Part shown: piece by piece, positions 11,180 to 21,537 of the stretch
Layout of the letters: the number at the start of each line of letters is the position of its first letter
Position numbering within the stretch: the stretch's first letter is position 1
NCBI GenBank assembly: GCA_964034945.1
Contig: OZ035961.1
Location: forward strand, 12,417,501-12,481,500
Direction of reading: 5' to 3'
Length of the DNA stretch: 64,000 nt
Source: Chrysopilus asiliformis
Taxonomy: Eukaryota; Arthropoda; Insecta; Diptera; Rhagionidae
Notes under the pieces: model-generated
What the model saw: the letters and a program-made list of their open reading frames with translations, nothing else
What the model was told of the DNA's origin: nothing
The model's database searches: none
Translations under genes and position numbers: made by a program

Positions 11180-13515
11180 CTTTGATTTTTCCAAAAAAAG
11201 AAATTTTTTTTTAATTTATTCATCAATTTTCTATCTTAAATTAACTAAAATTTCTAATTAATTTGATTTCTTTGAAGTAACATCCAAATAGCCATAATAT
11301 AACTCGACAGTCCAAATTGATTTTCCATGAAATATAAATTAGATATCATAATTCCTTATTCTCTTCAAAGTGTAAACGTCTTCTCCAATTGAACAAAATT
11401 TTCACCTAACATTCTAAACAACTTTATACAAACTTAAACACTTGACACATTTATTAACAAACTGTCTCGAACATTCACTTCAATTTACTTTAAAATTAAG
11501 TGCTGTCCACAAGCTTTAAAATTTATAAACTGTTTAGAAATTCGCAAGTCCTCACAGTCATAAAAGATCACAAAAAAATTTTTGAAGTCAAGACTTCTGA
11601 AGTTGTACAGCAACTCGACTAGCATCACCTCTGGCATACAAAAGCAAGTTGTTAAAATTTTTCCACCCCAACCCCATAACTGTCGTAATAAAAACCCGTT
11701 CATCGTGATCATTTTAAAGATTCTGCCAAAGAATCGTAGAAATTTGTTTAGGGTTTTATGCTGTCTTACTCCTTTCTTACAAGGCGCCTTTCTTTAAAAA
11801 AAAATCTTTTTTTTTCTGGTGCTTCTGATCTGGATAAAGAAAATGCCACGACAAAGGATGTTTAGTATTTGAATTCAATTTCATTTGCATCATTCACGAT
11901 GTTGAGGCCGCACGCACGCACAAAAAACGGCACCCCCATACGTAAAAAAATGGGGTTGCGAAAATCTACTGAACGTGGCGAGCTCTTTTTCGGTTTAACA
12001 GTTCTATTGGATTTGCATAAAAAGCTTTTTTCGTTGTTGTTTTCATTTTAAGACATTTTCCCCAGTCGTTTTTATTATATTTTTTACTAAAAGATATTTT
12101 CAAAGTGTATGGATGATGCGAATGAATGTTTACTAACCGTTTTTTTTTTTGGTTCGCCCCAACAAAATGGAAGCTGCTGTCTTTTGGGTGCGTTAAGTTA
12201 TGGAGGCTACATAAAAAATGACTATTGACTTTGAAATATCATCCTAGGCCGTTTTCTTTTAGCGACAGAAAAATCAGTCCCGGCAAAGCCCATTAAACCC
12301 TTCTTTTTTTTATTTCATTTCATTGTTACATTTGAGTAGGTATTATGATTAGGGCGTTTTGACAATAATAAGCCATGGTGCCTTTTTCTGACAGAATGAA
12401 ATGAAAATTATTTACATATCCTTCTTTTTTCTTGACTTTTTATGAAAATTTTTAAAGTTAGAATTTGAAAAATGCGAGAAAAAATAGACAAATTACAGAA
12501 GCCGACAGTGTAATTTAATGAAATAAAATATTTTAGTTATACTTCGTTAAATTCATTTTTTTATGCATCTTGATCTTCCGCCCAATTTCGACGAAAGCCT
12601 GTTCTGTTAGAAACATTTCCAAAGAAAAAGGCTTCAAGTAAAAATGGAGAACGTTCAGTGAAGCATAAAAAGATCAAATGCCCAGAACAATGTAAACCTT
12701 TTTTATATATTACTTAGGACTCTATGAAAAAATAGGGCTACATTTTGGAAGCCTTTATTTTCCATAGAATTCACCATAGTAATCATCAAGATTAAATTTT
12801 AGTAATTTGTTGTCGAAATCTTGATACATTCACCAATTTTTTAAGGATACTTTACGTGTCCTTTGACTAGACAGACGTATTGTTATTCTTAGTCACAATT
12901 ACAAATAGAACCCTTTGTTGAATTTTTGGGAAATAGAATATAAAAGAAGAAAAGTTAAGTAATTTTTTTAACCTTAAGAACGAGCAACAAAAATAAACGA
13001 ATTTATTTTAAAATATAAAATCTTTTTCTAAAGTGATTGCGATAAGAATATCCTCTTTTCGTATTTGTAATACTTTTAATTGATGTAAGAAAATGTAGTT
13101 TTGCTGCTTATCCAATATTGTTTTAGTCTTGGAGCACTGGCACGGTTCCAATTTGGTTAACATTTTGCTTATTTTGTGATAAAAGTCCCTGTCACTTATT
13201 GTTGACATTTTGCTTAGTTGCCGCCAGACTTTCGACGTCAACGGAAAAAATTGATAAAGATTTTATTTCAATCTTAAAAAATTTTACACTTGCTAACGGG
13301 CAATCGTAAAATCTCCTAACATTTTTGGTATGTCGCGACTTAATAATATACAGTTCTAGTGGCAAATACGTGCCATTATATACGAAAAACCCTAGTAGGA
13401 AATTTAAAGTTAATACCTTTAATAGGTTTTCCAGCGTAATGTAGAACATCATATTAACTTCACTTAAGAGAAATTTGAGATTTGAAAAAATTATGTTGAG
13501 AAAAATTTGCTTACT
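11180..13515. other. no gene seen
   Basis: AT-rich sequence with homopolymer runs. A - strand frame of 109 codons at 13,192-13,521 is low-complexity and unrecognised. Confidence 0.35.
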
Positions 13516-13520
13516 CTCCA

Positions 13521-13694
13521 TTAGGGGTTGTCCATGAAATTTGTCACACTTTCAGGGTCTGTGATAGTATGATGGTGATACTAAACTCCACACAAAAAAT
13601 CAAGGAAAAGCATTATGTTCCAAGGGATGGGAGAGAGAGAAGAGTGACCCGACAGATTAAAATCAGCGTGATGTATTTCATAAACAGCCCCTAA
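13521..13694. mobile_element. MITE with AGGGGTTGTCC ends, copy 1
   Basis: Left end TTAGGGGTTGTCCATGAAAT is mirrored by the right end ATTTCATAAACAGCCCCTAA, giving ~20-bp imperfect terminal inverted repeats around a ~170-bp non-coding body. Elements ending in (TT)AGGGG(T/C)(T/C)GTCCAT are, as I recall, common in arthropod genomes. Confidence 0.65.
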
Positions 13695-13699
13695 GTTTA

Positions 13700-15925
13700 A
13701 AGTTTCCCAAAAAATTTCTTCATTACGTCAATATTCCAAATATGACATGGATTGTGAACGATGAACAAGTTTGCAACATTTGTAAGGTGTTGGTACCCAT
13801 CAGCGTTGAACCATTAAATAAAATTTGAAGTGTGTTTTTGTTATTTCTTTTAAATCTTGAGTTTTTTTTTTTCAAAATGACTCAATTTTCAATTTTTTAA
13901 GTAAGTGAAACATCAAAAAGTCTTTTTAATGTTGGCCTTTTGTCCAAACTTTAGAAAAAAAAGGAAATGCCAAATTTTAGCTTCCTACAACTATCCTTCA
14001 AAAAGACTGATAGACAGATAGAAACAAGAGTTTCTATTTATATTTTTGGATGTTTTTTTCTTACAACTTCTTAGCATTTTCTAGATTTTCTACAAAATAC
14101 AGTTCCTACGCCTGATTGCCATTTGCCTTTTTTTTAGCGAAAAGTAAAGAAAAATGTGACATCGTAAACGATGAAATCCCCCGAGAAAATAGATTACTTC
14201 CTACATCTTTCCGGTTTTTATGTAAAATATTTGATTTTGAAACCCTTTTAAAAGACCGTCTTTTATATAGTGTGTATTTTTACTTTTATCAACCCCATGT
14301 CCAACGGATGACACGTGGTGAAAGAATTTTTTTTGTCACAAAAACTTTAGAAAAAAACAAATTCATTCGAATGCTTGTATTTAAATAAAAACCTGATTCA
14401 TAAAATAAAACCTTCACATATTACTTGCTACCCACAATATATTTTGGCTAAAAAGAAATCTTAAGAAAAACTTTTAGCAAAAACACATCCCATCATAGTA
14501 AATGTGAATGGGACACTTCTTCTTTGCATAACATTTTCACCCAATATGCAACATCTGCGGCGTTCCACGTTTTCCACGCGAGGAAAAAAAAACACCAGAT
14601 CAACATCGATCATTTTCTTGCCTTTTTCACAATCTGTGGCAAACATTCAGCAACATATTTTTTTTTTATCTAAAGGCATCTTAGGACATATCCCAAAAAA
14701 CATATTCAACGAACAAATTCTCACATTTCGGATTACGACATTTTACAGTCGAGTCGTACAAGTTTAGTTGTTTTTGCTGTCACATTGGCATCCCATCAAA
14801 ATCACATAAAAATAAACATATAAAAGCTAGTTCTTGGAAAAAAGGGTGAAAAGGGTTAAAAGTATAGTATGTACAGTCATCAAACCATCGAAAATTCAAA
14901 GCTCTCTCTCAGTAAGTTGAAATGGCAAAATGTTAACTTGTATAAATACTTTTTTACCGTCCTTAAATGTTGGCGTACATCCCCTGAAGCAAGGTATATT
15001 CGTACCTTTGGGACAAAAGGAATATTCCCTGCGACATGAAAAGGTTTTCACATTTTCATCCCATTTTCTTTTGTTTTCCCATGTTCTCGGCGTGTTTTTT
15101 CTTTTTTCTCGCAAACTTTGGAATATCTTGTGTTTGTTCTCTGGAAAATTGAGTGGCAAAGCAACAATACTGAGGAAGAAAAACATTTCGAAATTGAGGA
15201 TAATTGTCCGTTGGTGTGTATATATAGTTGTCCCGAAACACAAGACCCAAATATGGTTTATGTTCTTAATGACACATGGATCATTCAACCGAAGCCAACA
15301 TGTAAGAGTTAAAAGTGTACTTGAATATCAGGTAGGTATATAAATGAAACGAAGTGTACTTGTATATTCTGCATTCTCAAAGAATCTAAAGAAGCTTTAT
15401 TTACTTTGAGATCGAGTGAATTTACACGAATATTCCGCAAAGGTGCTTGCTTGCCTGCAATGGAATGCGAATCCAGATGAATGTTTGTTTTGTTTGCCGA
15501 TCCTTAACGTATCCGATATACAACAAACATCAACTCCTTCCTAATGCAGTATCGATGTATGTGTGGCTGTGCGAAATCAAAAGTACTCCACAAATAGACT
15601 TATACTCCTATTTGTTTTTTTGCTAGCATTTCATGGCAATGATTTCATAGAAGACTTTCATTTGAAAATAATTTTCTATTTATTTATAAAACGCAACCAT
15701 GACCTAGAAGAGCTAAAAGGTTTTTATGAAATTAATTCCTGTGGTGCTTTGATATATGAAAACGTTTAAGAGATTGTTTTTCATAAAAGATATTTTTTTC
15801 CCGAAATTGCCGTACGTAGGATAAGTAATCTTGATAAACCCATTAGGAAATTTTTTTGTTTTAATTAAAATATCATCAAATTTGTTCGAAAATCGTAGTT
15901 TTCTACCAACTTTTGGAAAAGTAAA
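13700..15925. other. no confident gene
   Basis: Between 14.9 and 15.34 kb, frames of 60-137 codons overlap on both strands, which is the signature of a stop-poor stretch rather than one gene. None shows a domain. Elsewhere nothing is seen. Confidence 0.35.
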
Positions 15926-15930
15926 GGTGC

Positions 15931-16293
15931 CGCTCCACATGAGAGTAAATACACGAGTAACTCTCAAAAACTCTCGAGAGTTACTCGCAGGAGGTTGTCC
16001 ATTTGAGAGTTAATTTCGGCGATTTTTCTATCGCTACTAGCGAAATCGAGCTTCTAGCTTCTAGCGTTCTCGAGAGCTACTAGCGAAATCAAGCGCTGTT
16101 CGTATCTGGCGAGCTACTCTCCGAGAGTTCAGTGGAGGCCTGTCGACTAGAGAGTAGAATCACTTTAGACAGATCGCAGAAACAAAGCTCGCGAGTTTTT
16201 GCGAGTTTCTGCGAGCGACTCTCAGAGACGTGTCCATTTGTGAGTAGCTGCTATCGAGAGGTTCTCGCCGGCATTTACTCTCATGTGAACGCT
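15931..16293. mobile_element. GC-rich fold-back element with CACATGAGAGTAAAT ends
   Basis: The 15-bp terminal inverted repeat CACATGAGAGTAAAT (15,936-15,950) pairs exactly with ATTTACTCTCATGTG (16,273-16,287), and weaker similarity extends outward. The body is strikingly CpG-rich against the AT-rich surroundings. It contains many GCGAG / CTCTCGAGAG palindromes and two direct copies of a GTCCATTTG(A/T)GAG phrase. No reading frame is convincing. A non-autonomous DNA transposon is the best guess; the superfamily is not assigned. Confidence 0.6.
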
Positions 16294-16436
16294 AGCTATA
16301 ACGATTACCTCTCATAAATTTTTTTTGAAAAAAATACTGATTTTTTTTTTAAAAACTTCGAAACTTATGCGCTTTTGTGAAAAATGTATATAACAAAATA
16401 TAAAGGAAAGAAAACATTTGTATGGCTTAAAGCACA

Positions 16437-16577
16437 CCAAATCTTTTTCCTTCCTCCCCTCACCAGCCTTTTCACGGTTTTTGTATGGAGTATGGAGTTA
16501 AGTACCACAGCCACACCACCGCAGACCCCCTCCACCTCTTTCTTCATAGTATCAGGTATTTAATGACCAACCCCTAA
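16437..16577. mobile_element. AGGGGTTGTCC MITE, truncated copy
   Basis: Only the right terminus (ACCAACCCCTAA) and a C-rich interior resembling the copy at 58.6 kb (GTATGGAGT..AGTACC, then GCAGACCCCC) are visible. No left terminus was found. Confidence 0.45.
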
Positions 16578-16742
16578 TGATTTCTCACATGTTCCTTTGA
16601 CGATCGAAAATTTCACGATCTTTTTTAGGCTTCCTGAGTTATACTTCGCTTCGTTAGCATAAATCTTTTTTCTTGAGTTTTAAAGGATGCCAGAAATTTC
16701 CTTCTAATTTTTTTAAGAACTGTAATTTTTTATTTTTATTTT

Positions 16743-17310
16743 TATACCCGTATGGTGAAACCAAAGGGTATATTAACTTTGCCTTACCGTTTGTTACGCC
16801 AAAATCCCGTCATCACACACAAAAATGAATTACACCAGTGTGTTTAGAATGATAAAAAAAATTGAATTTTGCATGTCCGTCCGTCTGTCCGTCTGTCTGT
16901 CCGTCTGTCTGTCTATTTGTCTGTCTGTCTGTCTGTGGCGCGGATTGCGGGCGCACGGATTGAGCTAGAGACTTGAAATTTTGCGCAGATTCGTTTTTCG
17001 TAAAATGCGAGGCTAAGTTCGTTAATGGGCAAAAATGGACCATTAGGGGGGTACCCCCATACGAACGAAAACGTTTTTTGCGAATATCTCAAAAACGGTA
17101 CATGTTATCAAAAAAATGCAAGAACAGAAGTTATTTAGAATATTATTCTACATAAAACTCCCATACATCAAAATCCGATTGGAACAAGTTTTAAAAAAAT
17201 CTTATTGGAAAATTTGAATTCAAATGAAATTTTGATACGCCGTTCAATTAAATCACCATACGGGTTTTCAATAATTGCCAGATTGGCAATTATAGCTTTT
17301 GTTATGTTTT
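16743..17310 (-). mobile_element. family A dispersed repeat, copy 4
   Basis: Reverse orientation. It starts TATACCCGTATGGTGAAACC and ends with the ATTGCCA/TGGCAAT hairpin and CTTTTGTTATGTTTT. The CCGT/CTGT microsatellite lies at about 16,876-16,937. Confidence 0.7.
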
Positions 17311-17314
17311 AGAA

Positions 17315-19345
17315 ATGTTTTTTATCCCAATTATGCTCAATTTTTAACTTGGTGTCAATAAAACAATTTTGTGAAATCGAATATGGTGACAAAGGATTGA
17401 CGTAAACTGGCAAAAATAACCCCAAATCTAAAATTAAACAGTTTAACACATCAATATGTGCAGAAAATAAAACTCGGCCAACATAAACTGTTACCAAAAT
17501 GTTCTTAATATGTTTCCCTTATCAAATCAATTTGGAACTGATTCAATCTGATCTAATCCTTGTATGCCAACAAATCCGGAAACTATAATGCCCCAGAAAT
17601 AAGATAAAAAGAAATCGTTATTTTCCCTAGATTTTCATCCAATAAGAAAAAACTTGCAAAAATAAAGGGAAAAGTTTTCGCAAAAATCAAACTAGTCTGG
17701 TGGCTTATTTTCTGTCCATCCAATTTGTTAACTTCATACACAATCGTAGAGACAAGTGGTTTTCCGATATCCAAAAAACTTTTTTCCCCTCCCATGCGCC
17801 CATAAAAATAAATTTCCACCACGTTTCTTCAGATTTTTTTGCAGCATTTTGGGAGAAAGTTTCTTAACGAAAAAGTGAAAAAACAAATCTTCCCTTCAAC
17901 ATAAAAACATAAGCGGATAATTTTTTTGCCGTACGAAATGTAATTGACCGTTACAATGTTCATATCATATTTGTTTTTGCAGGAAGAAAATGTTCTTTTC
18001 ATTTGTGTTATTCCTCTCTTGACGGGCAATTCGGGTGCTGCCATCACTCCTGAGGGAATTCTTTTTTTTATCTAAATTTTGTTGTACGAACAGTTGTAGC
18101 TTGTTAACACCTCCATTCGCGATTCTGAAGGAATAATTTCCCCTTGGGGTGAATGTCAGTGAAGTTTTCTTGGCATACAGAATTCAGTTCCGTCGATTTG
18201 TTTAAATATCAACGATCCAGGAAAGCTCATTGTATGCATAATATGTTCCCCGAGGAATTCCGTAAAAATAATGAAAAATTTACTTAGTGTCGAACATCAC
18301 CGACTATAGAAGTAGATCGGCTGAAAGTCGAAAAACGACCACTTCAGATGCCAACAAATTCCAATTGCCTGGCCTTAAAAAAACAAGGAAATTTGGGAAG
18401 CAAAGAATACACAAAAATGAATTTTTTTTCTACGATAACCGGAGCCCATTTTCTGGAAAAAAAATTTAACAGAATTCTTATGTTTCAAAGTAAAAAAAAA
18501 TATCTATTCAATTCGAAATAAATTTCCTCAAGTTTTCCTCTGAACTGACTTCAATTCTTAAATAAAAGATTTCCCGACTATTGTTATGGCTTCTATTTCG
18601 TTTCCTGTTTTTTCTCTTATTTTTCTGTATCCTGAATCCCGAAACAAACGAAAACATGGCCGAAATGAGAATTGTGCAACTTTAATAAAATTATTCCGAA
18701 TTTATTAAATGGAGCATTATTGGACAGGATAAGAGATGATATCCACACTAGTTAAATAAACCCCTCTACTAAGTCAAATATTTACTTTCACCGTTATGAT
18801 CCTATTGATTTGTTGATTTTAACAACGCTATAAAAAGTAATAAAGCCATGGAATTTTCCCAAACAAATATTTGATAAATTTTCATGGCATTTTCATTAAT
18901 TTTACGTTATTAATGTGAACTTCAAAAATTCATAATAGTCAAATAAACTTTTTCGAAATGCGTAACTAAAGTGTGCTTTATTATTTATTCTGTATTTTTT
19001 TTTGCAGCAAATTCTGTGTAATTACTTTACTTAATTATGTTCATTAGGAATTTGAATTCTTGGAAGTTAAGAGGAAGAAAAAAATGTTTCAGATCTGACT
19101 TTTGTCTGTTTTTTAAATGAGAAAAACAGCGCCCTTTAATAAGAAATAATAAGAAGGACTTTCCATTTTGAAGCATTTTAAGAAACCCAAAAAGCGTTTA
19201 ATAAAACATTTAATAATGCAAGGAGAAAAAATTTAGGCATTTCATTCATATTATATTTTTTTAATTAAAAAAAAAATTTTAATTTTAAAAAAGGTTTTTT
19301 TTTTAAATGTACTAAAAAGGACAAAACATTTTTATGGACGCTGTG
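17315..19345. other. no gene seen
   Basis: AT-rich sequence. Frames of 60-79 codons only, none recognised. Confidence 0.4.
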
Positions 19346-19347
19346 TA

Positions 19348-19413
19348 TCAGAAATAAAAGCGAGATAAATATTTTTTTTTATTTTTATATCTTTTTCTCG
19401 CTTTTATTTCTGA
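19348..19413. repeat. 18-bp perfect inverted repeat (hairpin)
   Basis: TCAGAAATAAAAGCGAGA at 19,348-19,365 pairs perfectly with its reverse complement at 19,396-19,413, with a 30-nt T-rich loop. It is possibly the remains of a small MITE. Confidence 0.7.
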
Positions 19414-19494
19414 TGTGCACACTCAAGAATTTTTCTTTTGATGTGTTTTTTTTTAAACTACATATTTGGAAAAAAAATTTTCAAAATCCTATCG

Positions 19495-19650
19495 AACTAA
19501 TCTTTCCCCGCCACATACAAATGAAATCGTTTTTTGCGATTTTTTTGAAAACAGTGCATCGTATAGAAAATTGTTATAAGGAAAATATGATTTTTCATAA
19601 CTTTTCCATACATCACATTTCAATCGGGCCACTCCCGCTCCTCCATACAA
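19495..19650 (+). repeat. family C repeat module, copy 1
   Basis: The phrases CATACAAATG, TTTTTGCGATTTT..GAAAAC, GTGCATCGTAT, ATATGATTTT, CCATACATCA and AATCGG(A/G)CCACTCC occur in the same order at 39.6-39.9 kb and 61.85-62.14 kb. A single module is seen here. It is non-coding. Confidence 0.5.
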
Positions 19651-19654
19651 ATTG

Positions 19655-21372
19655 AATTTCTTTAATAAAGATTTTATCCGTTCTCAGCTATCGTACTTGA
19701 CGAATGACCCCTGGACATTGAAACAAGAGTAAAAAAAATCGTTTACATGTTCCAGTCCAATTGTGATGTATGGAAAAGTTATATAAAATAATATTCTCGA
19801 CATTTCTGGCATAATAAGTAAGTTGTCAAGCATACTGAGGTTTTCTGGGGATCAAACGATGTCACGCACTGCGGGGAAAAAATTGTTATAAAACCTCAAC
19901 TGAGGAGTGTGGTTCCAAAAAAACCGAACAAAATTTTTAAAAACTCTATAACCAAAGTCAATATTAAGAAAACTACACATGAAAACTTCTAGAATCTCCA
20001 GAGAAAACTTCTAAACGATGCAAGATCAAATTCTTTCTTGCCAAAACAAGACCAGGAATACCTACGGCTCTTTTCATATTAAATTCACAGGAAAATTCAA
20101 TCACATTTTCATAATCCAAATCTGTTTTTAATGTCATGTGATGTATTTTTCGTGAAAGATTATATTTTGCCTTTGGATAGATATCAAAATTCAAAAAGAT
20201 CTGACAAAAAATTAAATAAAACTCACTTGGCTTGAAGTTAAAAGTATTCAAAACTAGTAAAATATTTTTTCATTATGACACTAATGAGAAAATACGTTAC
20301 TCACCTTTCTTAACATACGAACAAAATTATCTAAAATCCAATTAAAAATCATTTGACATCCACTGAGAAAGTTTTTTTTCCCATCTAAAGTCATTAATAT
20401 TTAATTGCTCGTATTTACTATAGTAGCCGCCATGAAGCTGATTGTCATAATTTAATTCAAAGGGAAAATTAAATTTCCTTAAAACGTTTCGGTTTCCATA
20501 TAGTACGAGCACAACCAGGCGTATATGCATTGAATCACGTTACATTATACCTCATAATATGAAATTATTTTTAATAGCTTCCTGTTTATGCGAAGCATGA
20601 TCACAGATGCGGAGATGCTCCTTTCAGCCATGATCCCATGGGGGGCGTTGCAGTTGAAGATTAATAACAATCCACTGGTCCGTTTAATGGTTATGAATTA
20701 TTGCATCATATTAACGAGTGCAGCATAATATTACGTTATGTTACGCAACTGAGGGATGATTTTCTGCAGATGAACACGTGAGTGTTTGAAAATCTTGAAG
20801 GAAAATTCTCAAGAGGACGAAGACATTCCTTGCGATACTGCAAATATGTCAAGAGTTTGTATTTAAGCTAAAATGCGGAATTCTAATCACGGTTTGCTTC
20901 AAATCCTTTGAATTTAAATTCGTGTTTGACGAGACAAAAATCCTTTAAATTTTTCGATTTTCATAAAAATTGTGAATTATTACGTGTATTCATCAGGAAC
21001 ATCATAAAGGGAACAGCGATAAAAAGGATAATTTTTTACACCTTTTGATTCGGATTATAGTCCGTGCCTTTTAGCCCATAAATCTAAATAATATAAGCGA
21101 AAATCTTAATTAATTTCCACTTAATTAACTTTATTGATAGTCCATATACCCCGCATTATAATCGTAATCGTGTATAATCGTATTTTCCCCGTCAAAGTGA
21201 AATAATTTATTAACCTGTCTGGCCCATAAATTTTAAGATAAATCCTAAACGTGCGCCACCAACACGCAAAAGTGACATCATTCCCATATCCTTTCCATAT
21301 ACCTACTTATTGTAAAAGAATTAAATACATTTATCATGTTCTTATTTCCTCTCTTTACTTTTAAATAAAAAC
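19655..21372. other. no confident gene; weak - strand open frames
   Basis: On the - strand, two open stretches (20,251-19,973, 92 codons; 20,530-20,342, 62 codons) lie either side of a good donor-like AAAG|GTGAGTAA at about 20,302. The upstream frame stops before that donor, so the pieces do not form a clean exon. The remainder up to the LTR is featureless. Confidence 0.25.
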
Positions 21373-21377
21373 CCTTT
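21373..21377 (+). repeat. target-site duplication CCTTT (left)
   Basis: The 5 bp immediately left of the 5' LTR are identical to the 5 bp right of the 3' LTR (25,919-25,923). This is the expected footprint of integrase-mediated insertion. Confidence 0.8.
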
Positions 21378-21497
21378 TGTAGTATTAGTATTAAGAGAAA
21401 TTATAATTGTATGTGTTAAATTGAATTCTTAAATAAAGTCAGTCTCAGTCAAGCCATCGACCAGAACGGTTCTATTTAATTAACACCGAATATTACA
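21378..21497 (+). repeat. 5' LTR (120 bp)
   Basis: Begins TG and ends CA, and is identical base for base to 25,799-25,918. It carries AATAAA at 21,432-21,437, followed by TCAGTCTCAGTC, which resembles an arthropod initiator (TCAGT). I infer TATA-less, initiator-driven transcription. At 120 bp this LTR is short for the superfamily. Confidence 0.95.
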
Positions 21498-21498
21498 T

Positions 21499-21511
21499 TG
21501 GCGACGAGGAT
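21499..21511 (+). promoter_or_regulatory. primer-binding site for tRNA-Ser(GCU)
   Basis: TGGCGACGAGGAT, starting one base after the LTR, is complementary to the 3' end (...ATCCTCGTCG plus CCA) that I recall for animal tRNA-Ser(GCU). The match runs 13 nt and then breaks at AAAC. It primes minus-strand cDNA synthesis. Confidence 0.8.
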
Positions 21512-21537
21512 AAACTAGAAGAACAAAGGACAGCGTC

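Noticed and set aside
14896..14912. CTCTCTCTCAGTAAGT as a second recursive splice site
   Set aside because: The sequence reads AG|TAAGT and lacks the donor G. It cannot supply both an acceptor AG and a donor GT without a shared base.
14896..15343. Overlapping 130- and 137-codon frames on opposite strands
   Set aside because: Four frames are open at once in a stop-poor stretch. No domain, splice structure or codon signal distinguishes one of them.
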